The notes under the pieces were generated by a model, which was given only the letters and a program-made list of their open reading frames with translations, had not been told where the DNA came from and did no database searches. The translations under genes were made by a program, and so were the position numbers. DNA of 64,000 bases from positions 1 to 64,000 of the forward strand of contig JAOQAI010000015.1 in NCBI GenBank assembly GCA_025963645.1, in the 5' to 3' direction. This stretch comes from Flaviaestuariibacter sp. (lineage in GTDB: Bacteria; Bacteroidota; Bacteroidia; Chitinophagales; Chitinophagaceae). Position 1 is the stretch's first letter; the number at the start of each line of letters is the position of its first letter. Below are positions 9,701 through 17,898 of this stretch, one piece after another.

Positions 9701-10565
9701 TATAAAGGGCGCTGAAATCCACACCCACTAACAGCAATTTTTTAAAGAATATGGTGTAATTGCTTTTGGAGTTCGTTGTAGATGCCGCTGAAATGGTGCA
9801 ACTATCCAGCACGATCCGTTTGCGGAATAATTCGAGGCTAAAATTTTTAAACGCCAACCGGTGTCTGCCGCCTGGCAACGCGATATTTTGATTCGTGGTG
9901 GTGAGGTCAACGGTTTGCTCGTTGGCTAAAAAGGTGTCCCGCTTTCTGGCGGCTTCAGCTGTGCGAATAAGGCTAAAGTTGATATTGGAGATAGATACCG
10001 GCTCGACCCCGGGCTTTATTTTATTGACAAGATTTAACCTGGCATCATTGATAACGATGCGACGGATCCCGAAATCGTCTAAAGCATCCAGCATCGAGTT
10101 GTATAGTTTCCCCATCTGCTGTGAGATAGAAAGCTCATCCTTTTCGAAACGTGTGGTGGTGTCTTCTTTCCATTGCGTCACGGTCACTTCAGGATCATGC
10201 AGCTTGATGGTGTCGAGCAACAATTTTTTCTGTAGCAATAAGGGCCAAAAGGAGTTCACCCGCAACGTAAGTTTCCGAAATTTTACGCGGTAGGTAGTAG
10301 CTTGGGTAGTGCTGTCTGTGCTGGTAAGGTCCGCTTCCCTGATCTTTATTTTGTTGTCGAAGAATTCAAACTCAAGTGCGGATAATTCAAGTTTTAGCTT
10401 ACCACCGGAGTTTTCGGCGACCACTTGTTTTAAAACTGACTTTGCATTATTTACAAACCATATGTGCAAACCAAAAACGCATAGGATTATAACCCCTAAT
10501 GTTATCAGGCTTAATTTTAGGAAGCGTTTTCGGGCAGGTGACAGTTTTGAACGTGGTGGAACCAT
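6711..10565 (-). CDS. AsmA-like (DUF748-type) large envelope protein
   Basis: 1,284 residues. A basic N-terminus is followed by one transmembrane helix (about residues 17-38). The rest is a long periplasmic region of alternating strands, with repeated phrases such as 'LKNISGTNTNFTF', 'LDRLSGGLADIKNRN' and a late 'PLSNVILTSGTIDSLNIRAIG' segment. A single N-terminal anchor, a low-complexity beta-rich body and a C-terminal AsmA_2-like part match the AsmA/TamB-like superfamily, which in other bacteria helps phospholipid transport between membranes or assembles outer-membrane components. The assignment is from overall architecture, since these proteins have few invariant residues. The ATG at 10565 gives MVPPRSKLSPARKR. 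A small membrane protein gene follows, and the nucleotidyltransferase lies upstream on the same strand after 111 bp. Confidence 0.6.
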   Translation of the reverse strand: MVPPRSKLSPARKRFLKLSLITLGVIILCVFGLHIWFVNNAKSVLKQVVAENSGGKLKLELSALEFEFFDNKIKIREADLTSTDSTTQATTYRVKFRKLTLRVNSFWPLLLQKKLLLDTIKLHDPEVTVTQWKEDTTTRFEKDELSISQQMGKLYNSMLDALDDFGIRRIVINDARLNLVNKIKPGVEPVSISNINFSLIRTAEAARKRDTFLANEQTVDLTTTNQNIALPGGRHRLAFKNFSLELFRKRIVLDSCTISAASTTNSKSNYTIFFKKLLLVGVDFSALYNLNLIKADSVYCENPLFNINLNTLAADPSAKKRERPDPEKIIRELTGDLDLAFVGVKDAGIHINISGSKDRSLFNSNKDDFEMRGLRINGDSVKPVVVQRFDMLVRDYRLYNEDSSSAYTFDSIHFANNKIVLNNFTMQTGLGRKTAASKDFKIPYFELTGLNWFELIFNQNVVAREALLHNPVINLTTTGRNVAKKKKTSFFTSLHTMDNLLTLQKLQVINGQVNMKLGSKTELNLDKVDLSLNSNELLRSNNNDGLRRAVERLSFARGIIRLKDITAELRGARYTGANLIKADQLLVNTRGGNLKAVVRNVAIDNLLLDDDAERVVLDGLHWGQADIAIRKVAKKGGGKKESGDLLLKNISGTNTNFTFTGPGQKASTFLPTIKLASFSKNGTTTPMLSGLSLIGHRLAVASKDMTLNATNYKITDGDSYITNVNMEQVKDRDSVTFTAPRVAFGLDINSMLRQDLHVVYANLTSPFLSISKRSNSSSATATPKPAIRIDRLSLSEPDINVHLHRNDSLTMITLPKRVGSQLAVSGIRLDENTSIDRLVLATTAATFTKPGGEVVGVEKGKLDIDLADLKLTNNGGQPAWSTLINNLSLQTPNDLSMGKGGNRLRLENLALGNLRLSSEYLKDFDKLVKSNVSAWLRTATGQYVDSNTTLNWYNASYNAKNKTLGLDSFIYHPTRSLDSVMATTPYQTDYITFRSGAMLVSDFNLDRYKVDSAIIANTMTITNPVITIYRDKGPPLPVAVVKSLPTGLIKKIPFPVNIKKVNLVDGYLSYTERNAKTRMEGTLVLDRLSGGLADIKNRNIGADDSLQFTLNAWLMDSAEIALRVKQSYTDSLNGFLMTLRMKPTTLSFLNPVLAPLSNVILTSGTIDSLNIRAIGKEDLALGEMKMYYRDLRIKLVKDGNAEETSLLRRAATFLANALIIKKNGNGRTGLIYYERDKSRSFFNYIIRMTFSGMATSIGAKKNRKYMKQYKAELKERNLPPIDFE

Positions 10566-10676
10566 ATATCATGCTTATACTGGCAAAAGCAGGGCCACGA
10601 GTGGCTCTATGGTTTAAGTTAGCGATAAGTTGGCAAAGCGCTGATAAAAACTGGAATAAAGGGTTGATTTCTATAC

Positions 10677-11672
10677 TTAGCCAAGATCAATATCCGTATT
10701 ATCCCCAATGTTCAGGGTACGGGTTTCACCACGAATGCCGGTATCGGACCCGATGATGGAAAAGTCCAGTACAATATCGAATATGTTGGAGAAGGAGCCA
10801 ATAATGGAATTCTTGATAATAGAAGATTCTACGGTAGTGCTATCGCCAACCGTCACATACGGACCAATAATGGAATTGCGAATGTCGCACCCCTTGCCAA
10901 TGCGCACCGGTTGGATAATGACCGTATTCTCATAAGCATGCGAGGTCATCATGCTGCCGCCGAATTTTTTGAGTAACGTGGCATTGGACTCTAATAAAGT
11001 TTCCCGCTTACCGGCATCGAACCAGCTATCGACTTTAAAAGACTTGAATTGAGCGCCCTTACGGATCATGCAATCTATCGCATCCGTCAGGCTGAACTCG
11101 CCATGCGTTTTCAGCCCTTGCTGCATGTTCGCTTCCAGACATTCGAACAGCAGCGCCGTTTCCTTTATTTTATAAATACCAACAAGTGCCAGGTTCGACT
11201 TCGGGATCTGCGGCTTTTCAATTACATGCGACACGCAGTTGGTATCGCAATTCATCTCCGCCACACCAAAGCTTCGCGGATCGTCTACTTTTTTGACGCC
11301 TAACATAGAGTGCTCGCTTTGCAGAACAGCGTCAATATCATATTCGCAAAGTGTATCACCTAAGACAATAAAGACTTCATCGTCCTTTACAATATCCCTG
11401 GTAAGGCGCAACGCATGACCAATGCCTTGCCGGTCATTCTGCTGCACAAAATGCGCATTGATGTTAAGGTAATTGTAGCGCACATAATCCTGGATCTTTT
11501 CACCCAGGTAGCCTACCACAAAAATGAACTCGGTAATACCCGCATTTTTCAGTTGGTCCACAATGATACTGAGAACGGTTTTGCCGGCTAAAGGTATCAA
11601 AGCCTTTGGCTGCGTATATGTGTGCGGTCGTAGTTTCGTTCCTGCTCCTGCTACGGGAATAATTGCTTTCAT
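10677..11672 (-). CDS. Sugar-phosphate nucleotidyltransferase
   Basis: 331 residues. The N-terminus MKAIIPVAGAGTKLRPHT is the nucleotide-binding loop of the NTP_transferase family (usual form G-x-G-T-R-L-x-P; Lys replaces Arg here), followed by PKALIPLAGKTVL. VLGDT (about residue 104) supplies the metal-binding Asp, and IEKP and GIYKI follow at the expected distance. The last 90 residues form hexapeptide-like left-handed beta-helix repeats (NTVIIQPVRIGKGC, IGPYVTVGDST, SIIGS). This matches glucose-1-phosphate thymidylyl/uridylyltransferase-like enzymes that make NDP-sugars. Which sugar and nucleotide are used cannot be told. It is divergent from glyA across a 201-bp gap. Confidence 0.8.
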   Translation of the reverse strand: MKAIIPVAGAGTKLRPHTYTQPKALIPLAGKTVLSIIVDQLKNAGITEFIFVVGYLGEKIQDYVRYNYLNINAHFVQQNDRQGIGHALRLTRDIVKDDEVFIVLGDTLCEYDIDAVLQSEHSMLGVKKVDDPRSFGVAEMNCDTNCVSHVIEKPQIPKSNLALVGIYKIKETALLFECLEANMQQGLKTHGEFSLTDAIDCMIRKGAQFKSFKVDSWFDAGKRETLLESNATLLKKFGGSMMTSHAYENTVIIQPVRIGKGCDIRNSIIGPYVTVGDSTTVESSIIKNSIIGSFSNIFDIVLDFSIIGSDTGIRGETRTLNIGDNTDIDLG

Positions 11673-11827
11673 TCATTAATCTTTAGATGGGTCTGCGGCA
11701 CTTTTCTTATTCACCTTCCATCATAAAACAATAACGCTACTGCTTTCCATTTCTTGCCCCTTGCAAGCCGACAAATGTAGGACTTTTTAAAAATGCAGAA
11801 ATTCTATCCTGCTTGCGGTAGCTCGCT

Positions 11828-11835
11828 TATTTTTG
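11828..11835 (+). promoter_or_regulatory. Probable -7 element of the glyA promoter
   Basis: TATTTTTG matches the Bacteroidota -7 consensus TAnnTTTG and lies 38 bp before the glyA ATG. No good TTTG -33 element is seen at the usual distance, so the call rests on the -7 box and its position. Confidence 0.45.
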
Positions 11836-11873
11836 TGAGACATCGAAAAAGTTAATTTAACATTGGCCCAAGC

Positions 11874-13163
11874 ATGCAAAGAGACAAACTCGTTTTTGAC
11901 ATTATTTATAAAGAGCTGGAGCGCCAGCGCAACGGCATTGAACTCATCGCTTCTGAGAATTTCACTTCTCTGCAGGTTATTCAGGCAATGGGTAGTGTAA
12001 TGACCAATAAGTATGCGGAAGGTTATCCGGGTAAACGCTATTACGGTGGTTGTGAGTTTGTGGACCAAACCGAACAGTTAGCGATAGACCGTATTAAGCA
12101 GGTATTCCATTGTGAGTATGCCAATGTGCAGCCTCATAGCGGCGCACAGGCCAACCAGGCGGTGATGCTGGCCACACTTAAGCCCGGCGATAAAATTTTG
12201 GGATTGGACCTAAGCATGGGCGGTCACCTGACGCATGGCTCGCCGGTGAATTTTAGTGGCAAACTTTATCAACCTCATTTTTATACAGTTAATCGTGAGA
12301 CCGGATTGGTGAACTACGAGGAACTGGAAGCAGTTGCCCGCCGCGAAAAGCCACGGATGATCATTTGTGGGGCATCCGCTTATAGCCGGGAGTGGGACTG
12401 GGCCCGCATCCGCCGCGTGGCAGATGAGATCGGGGCATTTGTGATGGCCGATATTGCGCATCCGGCCGGCTTAATTGCCAAAGGTTTGCTTGCGTCGCCT
12501 TTTGAGCATTGTCATTTTGTTACTTCTACTACGCATAAAACTTTACGCGGTCCGCGTGGGGGCATTATCCTGATGGGTAAGGATTTTGAAAACCCGTTCG
12601 GCGCGAAAGACCCGAAAGGCAATACCCGCATGATGTCGCACCTGCTGGATATGGCGGTTTTCCCGGGTTCGCAGGGCGGTCCGCTGGAGCATGTTATAGC
12701 AGCGAAAGCTATTGCATTCGGTGAGATCTTGACCGATGAATTTACACAATATGCCAGGCAGGTACAAACGAATGCGCAGGCCATGGCGGCAGCTTTTGTG
12801 AACCGTGGTTATCATATAATCAGTGGCGGCACAGACAATCATTTAATGCTGATTGACCTGCGTAATAAGAATATCACCGGCAAGAAAGCGCAAGAGACTT
12901 TGGATAGAGCGCACATCACTCTTAATAAGAATGCAGTTCCCTACGATGATAAAAGCCCTTTCGTGACATCCGGAATACGGGTTGGAGTGCCTGCCATTAC
13001 TACACGTGGCATGAAGGAAGAGAATATGGAAACGGTGGTGGAACTGATCGACCGCGTATTGATGAATATTGATGATACGGCATTGGTAGAAAAAGTTTCC
13101 GGTGAAGTGCACGAATTGATGGGCGCTTTCCCGTTGTACCCGGAACTGGGATGGCAGGATTAG
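11874..13163 (+). CDS. glyA: Serine hydroxymethyltransferase
   Basis: 429 residues, the usual length for bacterial GlyA. It interconverts serine plus tetrahydrofolate with glycine plus 5,10-methylene-tetrahydrofolate using PLP, in the cytoplasm, and feeds one-carbon metabolism. Visible signatures: [11 protein letters not shown] near residue 20, [20 protein letters not shown] (about 45), PHSGAQAN (about 85), the PLP-lysine motif [15 protein letters not shown] with the Schiff-base Lys near residue 222, and [10 protein letters not shown] (about 262). The ATG at 11874 gives the expected N-terminus [18 protein letters not shown]. It starts a plus-strand run with the DUF4293 and nitronate monooxygenase-like genes. 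Confidence 0.97.
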   Translation: MQRDKLVFDIIYKELERQRNGIELIASENFTSLQVIQAMGSVMTNKYAEGYPGKRYYGGCEFVDQTEQLAIDRIKQVFHCEYANVQPHSGAQANQAVMLATLKPGDKILGLDLSMGGHLTHGSPVNFSGKLYQPHFYTVNRETGLVNYEELEAVARREKPRMIICGASAYSREWDWARIRRVADEIGAFVMADIAHPAGLIAKGLLASPFEHCHFVTSTTHKTLRGPRGGIILMGKDFENPFGAKDPKGNTRMMSHLLDMAVFPGSQGGPLEHVIAAKAIAFGEILTDEFTQYARQVQTNAQAMAAAFVNRGYHIISGGTDNHLMLIDLRNKNITGKKAQETLDRAHITLNKNAVPYDDKSPFVTSGIRVGVPAITTRGMKEENMETVVELIDRVLMNIDDTALVEKVSGEVHELMGAFPLYPELGWQD

Positions 13164-13254
13164 AAATGTAAAATTGAAAATGTAAAAATGGAGAATGATG
13201 CCAAACCTCATGCAGGCAGGTATCCAACTCCAAACTTTAAACTTTAAACTTCTT

Positions 13255-13674
13255 ATGTTACAACGAATTCAAAGTGTTTGGCTTCTTTTGGCAGCAGCAT
13301 TCGATGCTATCACGTTTCGGTTTCCTTTTTTTAGCGGTGATTGGCTGGGCGATGAACCCGAAATAAAAACCGTTTACCTCAATGCGCAAACCACCACCTG
13401 GCTCCTGATCCTTTCTGTGCTTACCGGTGTGCTGGCTTTTGTCAATATCTTTTTGTTCGATAACCGTAAGTTGCAGTTAAAGCTTTGCTACCTCGGTATC
13501 TTTTTAACAGTAGCATTGCTGGTAATGTATTTCTTAGAGATGGCTAACTTTAAGGATGGCGCCGTTGCCTTCTGGGTAATTTTTTATTTTGCCATACTTG
13601 GCTGTTACATATTAGCCGCCCGTGGTATCTGGAAAGACCAGCAGCTGATACGAAGCATGGACCGGTTGAGATAA
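13255..13674 (+). CDS. DUF4293 family membrane protein
   Basis: 139 residues from ATG at 13255 (MLQRIQSVWLLLAAAFDAITF). An upstream in-frame ATG at 13195 would add a hydrophilic leader absent from the family, so it is not used. MLQRIQSVWLLLA is the hallmark N-terminus of DUF4293, a Bacteroidota protein with four transmembrane segments. They are visible here at about residues 5-25, 45-65, 72-92 and 98-118. Function is unknown. It commonly lies near housekeeping genes, here 91 bp after glyA, and a hairpin terminator follows. Confidence 0.8.
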   Translation: MLQRIQSVWLLLAAAFDAITFRFPFFSGDWLGDEPEIKTVYLNAQTTTWLLILSVLTGVLAFVNIFLFDNRKLQLKLCYLGIFLTVALLVMYFLEMANFKDGAVAFWVIFYFAILGCYILAARGIWKDQQLIRSMDRLR

Positions 13675-13678
13675 TTTT

Positions 13679-13703
13679 AAGCCTTGCTCGCAGGGCTTTT
13701 TCG
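13679..13703 (+). terminator. Terminator after the DUF4293 gene
   Basis: AAGCCTTGC (13679-13687) pairs with GCAGGGCTT (13690-13698) with one G-U pair; the innermost pairs probably open to form the loop. TTTTT follows. It is just after the stop codon. Confidence 0.6.
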
Positions 13704-13777
13704 TGTGAATAGTGTAAAGCTTGTTAGCAAAGATTAATCTGCATATTTGCATATTCACTTATCTGCACATCCTACTT

Positions 13778-14740
13778 ATGTTTCAAAACCGCATTACAGA
13801 ATTATTCAGAATCCGTTATCCGATTATCCAGGCTGGAATGATCTGGACCAGCGGCTGGAAATTAGCCAGCGCCGTTAGCAATGCGGGAGGCTTAGGTATT
13901 ATTGGCGCCGGAAGCATGTACCCGGAGGTTTTGCGGGAGCATATTCAAAAATGCAAGGCGGCAACGGGAAAGCCTTTTGGTGTAAACCTTCCTTTGCTTT
14001 ATCCAGACCTGGACCGGCACATTCAAATTATTATAGAAGAAGGCGTAAAGATTGTTTTTACATCCGCCGGTAATCCTAGAACCTGGACACAGCATTTCAA
14101 GCAGCACGGCATTACCGTGGTGCATGTGGTTAGCAGCAGCAAGTTTGCACTAAAGTCGCAGGAAGCCGGTTGCGATGCGGTTGTGGCTGAGGGTTTTGAA
14201 GCAGGAGGGCATAACGGACGTGAAGAAACAACAACACTGGTTTTGATTCCAGCCGTGGTAAAGGCCGTTTCTATCCCGGTAATAGCAGCTGGCGGCATTG
14301 CTACCGGCGCACAAATGCTGGCTACCATGGTGCTGGGAGCAGAAGGTGTTCAGGTTGGGAGCCGCTTTGTCGCTTCAGAAGAAGCTTCTGTGCATCCGGC
14401 TTTTAAACAAGCGGTGATAAATGCAGCGGAAGGCGATACAAGGCTGTCTATGAAAGCGCTGACGCCGGTGCGGTTGTTGAAAAACGAATTTTCGCGGCAG
14501 GTGCAGGAGGCAGAAAATCGGGGGGCTTCTATTGAGGAAATGAAGCGGTTGTTGGGCAAGGCCCGTGCTAAAAAGGGCATGTTTGAAGGCGATATGGAAG
14601 AGGGGGAGCTGGAAATAGGCCAGGTAAGTGCTTTGTTGGACGATATTTTGCCCGCCGGACAGATTGTTGACAATTTATGGAAAGAATTTTCCGAAGCCCT
14701 GACCATATCAATAAAATTGAATAGCTTTACTACGAATTAA
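13778..14740 (+). CDS. Nitronate monooxygenase-like FMN enzyme
   Basis: 320 residues from ATG at 13778 (MFQNRITELFRIRYPIIQAGM). The upstream ATG at 13721 would add 19 unsupported residues. This is the 2-nitropropane dioxygenase/FabK TIM-barrel family. Visible motifs are YPIIQAGMIW at the first strand, AVSNAGGLGIIGAGSM (about 28-43), VAEGFEAGGHNG (about 133-144, holding the catalytic/FMN-contact His), and PVIAAGGIATGAQM with GVQVGSRF for phosphate binding. Known members oxidise alkyl nitronates with FMN, while the related FabK reduces enoyl-ACP. The lack of a nearby fatty-acid operon favours the nitronate-type assignment, but substrate is not established. Confidence 0.8.
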   Translation: MFQNRITELFRIRYPIIQAGMIWTSGWKLASAVSNAGGLGIIGAGSMYPEVLREHIQKCKAATGKPFGVNLPLLYPDLDRHIQIIIEEGVKIVFTSAGNPRTWTQHFKQHGITVVHVVSSSKFALKSQEAGCDAVVAEGFEAGGHNGREETTTLVLIPAVVKAVSIPVIAAGGIATGAQMLATMVLGAEGVQVGSRFVASEEASVHPAFKQAVINAAEGDTRLSMKALTPVRLLKNEFSRQVQEAENRGASIEEMKRLLGKARAKKGMFEGDMEEGELEIGQVSALLDDILPAGQIVDNLWKEFSEALTISIKLNSFTTN

Positions 14741-14772
14741 CTCTTATTACCCACACTATTTAAAAGCTTTAT

Positions 14773-15183
14773 ATGAAATTCAAAGCCCTTTTCGCTTTCT
14801 TTTTTATGATGCTTGCTTCTTGTTGCGCCAATGCCGCCGCCACACCTCCGGGTACAGGAGATGAAAACGCCAAGAAGAATGATCTGGTAGGTGGTGTTTA
14901 CAATAGCGAGACAAGAAAACCTTTGGGAAATGTAACAGTAACTGCCTTCGTATCAAACAGCAAAGAAAAGTCAGTGCTTACCGATGCTGCCGGTTCTTTT
15001 TCTTTTAATGATCTAAAGCCCGGTACTTATAAACTTGTATTTGAAAAAGAAGGTTTCCGTAAGGTTACCAAAGAAAAATATATCAGCCGGGTAGACGAAG
15101 CATTGGACCTAAACATCCTGATGGAAGAACATAATGCTTATGATTTTACGCCGGGTCCTTCTCATTTTTTTGATTTCGACTAG
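14773..15183 (+). CDS. Secreted protein with carboxypeptidase-regulatory-like domain
   Basis: 136 residues. A signal peptide (MKFKALFAFFFMMLASCCANAAA) is followed by a short linker and one CarboxypepD_reg-like/transthyretin-fold domain. Its typical phrases are GGVYNSETRKPLGNVTVTAF, LTDAAGSFSFNDLKPGTYKLVFEKEGF and a final strand LNILMEE. A Cys pair in the signal region (ASCCANA) leaves open a lipoprotein. The domain usually acts as an extracellular beta-sandwich add-on in TonB-dependent receptors and peptidases; alone, its role is unknown. It lies 32 bp after the nitronate monooxygenase-like gene. Confidence 0.7.
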   Translation: MKFKALFAFFFMMLASCCANAAATPPGTGDENAKKNDLVGGVYNSETRKPLGNVTVTAFVSNSKEKSVLTDAAGSFSFNDLKPGTYKLVFEKEGFRKVTKEKYISRVDEALDLNILMEEHNAYDFTPGPSHFFDFD

Positions 15184-15193
15184 AACCAATTGC

Positions 15194-15736
15194 TTAGTCT
15201 TTTAGAAACTGGGATGTATGAACTACATCCCAGTTTTTTTTGTTATGACGAAGAAGCGATATTCCTTCTGTTTGCCAGCTCTCCCCGAATTTTTTTGTTT
15301 CAAAATGGCTCCAGGCTTCTGAAAAGGATCCTTTTGATAGATCCCGGGTAGCAATGGTTATATGTGGGTGAAAAGGACGCATATCGGTTTTAGCGCCATA
15401 CTCAGGATGTGAGGTAACCAAGTTGTCGGCCATTCTTTTCAATGCTGCTAACGCTGGTGTGAGCGCCGGCTGTATGAAAATGGTGCGGGGCTTAAAAGCC
15501 GCAAAGCCATTGGTGCTTATTTCAAAAGGCGAAACGGATAAAGCAAGTTCATCCAGGTCATTTTGTAAAACGGATTGCTTTTCAGGCGCCATCCAAAAAG
15601 GTGGGACCAGCGTAATGTGTGCTGGCGATTTGAGTCCCACTTTACAGCCAAAATGCTCAAGCATCCAGTGTTTGTATTGCAATACTTTTTGGTTCAGTTC
15701 TTCCGGAAGCACCAAGGCTACAAAATACATCTCCAT
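15194..15736 (-). CDS. 2H phosphoesterase (2'-5' RNA ligase-like) protein
   Basis: 180 residues. Two H-x-T motifs of the 2H phosphoesterase superfamily are present, AHITLVPPF (His40, Thr42) and HPHITIATRD (His125, Thr127). These provide the catalytic histidines and phosphate-binding threonines in LigT/ThpR and related cyclic phosphodiesterases. Length and spacing fit the LigT/YjcG-like branch. Substrates are usually 2',3'-cyclic or 2'-5' RNA ends or small cyclic nucleotides; which one applies here is unknown. Its last residues (WDVVHTSQFLKD) are encoded across the hairpin that terminates the convergent gene. The ATG at 15736 is directly before MEMYFVALVLP. Confidence 0.8.
   Translation of the reverse strand: MEMYFVALVLPEELNQKVLQYKHWMLEHFGCKVGLKSPAHITLVPPFWMAPEKQSVLQNDLDELALSVSPFEISTNGFAAFKPRTIFIQPALTPALAALKRMADNLVTSHPEYGAKTDMRPFHPHITIATRDLSKGSFSEAWSHFETKKFGESWQTEGISLLRHNKKNWDVVHTSQFLKD
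15207..15241 (+). terminator. Terminator embedded in the convergent gene
   Basis: AACTGGGATGTA (15207-15218) and TACATCCCAGTT (15224-15235) form a perfect 12-bp stem with a 5-nt loop, followed by a T-run. It ends the 14773 gene, yet all of it lies within the last codons of the convergent 2H phosphoesterase gene. Confidence 0.85.
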
Positions 15737-15740
15737 AATA

Positions 15741-15766
15741 AAAAAGTCCCGCTTTTTGTGCGGGAC
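15741..15766 (-). terminator. Minus-strand terminator
   Basis: GTCCCGC (15746-15752) pairs with GCGGGAC (15760-15766). Read on the minus strand a U-run follows (A-run at 15741-15745 and beyond on plus). It ends the 15797-16474 gene and separates it from the 2H phosphoesterase gene. Confidence 0.75.
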
Positions 15767-15796
15767 GGTTCTTACGTTAACCTATGGCAAAGCTAA

Positions 15797-16474
15797 CTAA
15801 TCATTATTTATATTGAAGTCATCTTTGTTTTTCCGGAGGGTAAAGTTTTTATGCTTTTGCAGAAAGTTGCTGTATTTTTCATATACGGATTTAGGCTGTG
15901 TTTTGCCATTGATCTTTAGCTCCCCCTCCTTGTGCTCAATGCGGTAATCGTTCTTATCGATCAGGCCATCTGCTGCAAGGCTTTCTTCAAAGGCTTTGTA
16001 TTCCTTGATTTCTACTTTCGCTTTTTCAATGCTTTCCTTGGCGCCTTTTAACGATTCCTCAATCTGTGGGCCGAGGTTCTTCAGTTGTTCCTCCATTTTA
16101 GGCAGTTCCAGTTCTTTGATCTTAGAGATCTCCGCCTTTATTTTTTCTACATCAATCTTAGCAACGGAAGACTCTATTTCCATTTTCAATTTTGCAGCAT
16201 CCAATTGCTTTAACGCCTGCTCCACTTCCGCTTTTATTTTTTGTGCGTCAATAGGCGGGATGGCTTTTAATTCCTTTTTGAGTTCGGCATCCAGTTGTAT
16301 CATGCTGCGGTCAAGTTGCTCGAGCACCTCATCAAAATTCCTGGCTTTTTTCTCCTGAACACCCCTTTCCTTTTTAGCTTCTTCAGATGTGGTTTGAGCC
16401 TGAACCGTTGTTCCGAATGCTAAAAAGACTACTATCGCTAACACACTTGATTTGTTTACTGGCAGATGCTTCAT
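15797..16474 (-). CDS. Exported coiled-coil protein, function unknown
   Basis: 225 residues. The signal peptide is MKHLPVNKSSVLAIVVFLAFGTTVQAQ. Residues about 40-165 are almost entirely heptad-like and rich in Glu, Lys and Leu. They contain near-repeats of the type 'KIKAEVEQ / KMEIESS / KIKAEISK / KIKELELP', predicting a long coiled coil. The C-terminal 50 residues (DGLIDKNDYRIEHKEGELKI and onward) look globular. A similar layout occurs in Bacteroidota proteins annotated near anti-sigma factors, but none lies here. It is monocistronic between two terminators. No enzyme motif is visible. Confidence 0.65.
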   Translation of the reverse strand: MKHLPVNKSSVLAIVVFLAFGTTVQAQTTSEEAKKERGVQEKKARNFDEVLEQLDRSMIQLDAELKKELKAIPPIDAQKIKAEVEQALKQLDAAKLKMEIESSVAKIDVEKIKAEISKIKELELPKMEEQLKNLGPQIEESLKGAKESIEKAKVEIKEYKAFEESLAADGLIDKNDYRIEHKEGELKINGKTQPKSVYEKYSNFLQKHKNFTLRKNKDDFNINND

Positions 16475-16559
16475 GATTATTGTTTTATATGACGAATTAT
16501 TTCGTACAATATTACGATGCGCTTCGTATTTATGGTGTGCCGCTCATCATTTTTTACCA

Positions 16560-16589
16560 AATAAAAAAAGCCATCCCAGAGGATGGCTT
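16560..16589 (-). terminator. Terminator after the Nat-type ABC operon
   Basis: AAGCCATCC (16568-16576) pairs with GGATGGCTT (16581-16589) across a 4-nt loop; the plus-strand A-run at 16563-16569 gives the U-run on the minus strand. It lies 19 bp after the permease stop codon. Confidence 0.85.
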
Positions 16590-16607
16590 ATGAATAAAGT
16601 CGGAGAA

Positions 16608-17888
16608 TTAGTTTTTTCGGAATGCCCATTTGGTCATTTCTTTCCAGCTTGGTTTTTTGCCATACATGAGGATGCCCGTACGATAGATCTTTCCGGCAAA
16701 CCAGGTGGTGAATAAGAAGCCTAAAACTAGTAAGCCCATGGATAGTGCTAATTGCCAATAAGGAACTGTGCCCGGAACACCGAACGGGATGCGTGCCATC
16801 ATTACAATGGGTGAGCTGAAGGGAATAATGCTCGCCCAAAAGGCCACTTTGCCGGTAGGGTCGGAGATAGCAGTTGTCATCATGGCTATCGAGAAAATTA
16901 CCAGCATTGTTACCGGGAGTGAAAGCGATTGCGCTTCCCGCATGTCTTCGTTAACGGCACTGCCGATAGCAGCATAAAGGGAAGAGTAAAAAAAGAAGCC
17001 GCCCAGTAAATAGAAAGCAAAACAGAAAATAATAAGCGGAATATTGATGCTGCCGAATACTTTCTGCACTCCACCAAGCATTCCGGAGATCATATCATTG
17101 CTGCCCCCGGTAGATTTAGTGACATTATAGATTATGAAAATGAAAAGTATCCAGAGGAAGAATTGCGTAAGCGCCACCATGCTGATACCGACGATCTTAC
17201 CCAGCATCAATTGAAAAGGGCGGATAGAAGACACCATCACTTCTGCAATGCGGTTGGTCTTTTCTTCCATAACGCCCATCATTACCTGGGAACCGTAAAT
17301 AAGCAGTATAAAATAAATAAGGAAACCGCAGAGATAACCAATGCCGCTCGCAACGGCAGCATTAGCCGTCTTATCTTTTTCATTCTCCCCCGTTAGGTTA
17401 ATGCGGCTATTATCCATGATCGCCTTCTTGGTATCATCAATGCCAAGCTTGTTCGACTTGACCTTATCCCAAATGCCATTTAGCTTGTTTTCCACGCCTT
17501 GCACCGCGGATAGCCCGTATGTCTTATCGGTTATTAATTTTACATCGTTCAGCCCTTTATCCCATTTGGCGGTGTCTGCGATCACCACAAATCCATCATA
17601 GCCCAAAGAGACATAGTTAGCTTGAACGGAAGCTCCGTTACCGGTGACATATTCAAGGTAAGAAGAGCTGTCGGTACTATTGGCAGCACTTACCAATGCC
17701 TTGTCAAATAATCCGGATGAATCGATGATGGCTACCCGCAGTTTCTTGGTGCCTTTGCTTGCTAAATAGCCGCTGCCGAAAATGAGCGCCATATAGAGCA
17801 ATGGGAAAAGGATCGTAGCGATGATGAATGTTTTTTTACGGACACGGGTCAGGTATTCACGTTGTATAATTAACCAGGTTTTATTCAT
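16608..17888 (-). CDS. ABC-2 type exporter permease (NatB-like)
   Basis: 426 residues. The N-terminus MNKTWLIIQREYLTRVRKKTFII with one membrane helix is followed by an extracytoplasmic domain of about 150 residues and then five to six membrane helices in the C-terminal half. GVMEEKTNRIAEVMVSSIRPFQLMLGKI is the conserved coupling segment of ABC-2 permeases of the NatB/CcmB-like class (ABC2_membrane_3). It lies 10 bp after the ATPase gene on the same strand and forms the membrane half of the exporter. The family includes sodium and drug exporters; substrate is unknown here. Confidence 0.85.
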   Translation of the reverse strand: MNKTWLIIQREYLTRVRKKTFIIATILFPLLYMALIFGSGYLASKGTKKLRVAIIDSSGLFDKALVSAANSTDSSSYLEYVTGNGASVQANYVSLGYDGFVVIADTAKWDKGLNDVKLITDKTYGLSAVQGVENKLNGIWDKVKSNKLGIDDTKKAIMDNSRINLTGENEKDKTANAAVASGIGYLCGFLIYFILLIYGSQVMMGVMEEKTNRIAEVMVSSIRPFQLMLGKIVGISMVALTQFFLWILFIFIIYNVTKSTGGSNDMISGMLGGVQKVFGSINIPLIIFCFAFYLLGGFFFYSSLYAAIGSAVNEDMREAQSLSLPVTMLVIFSIAMMTTAISDPTGKVAFWASIIPFSSPIVMMARIPFGVPGTVPYWQLALSMGLLVLGFLFTTWFAGKIYRTGILMYGKKPSWKEMTKWAFRKN

Positions 17889-17898
17889 GTTCGTTCGT

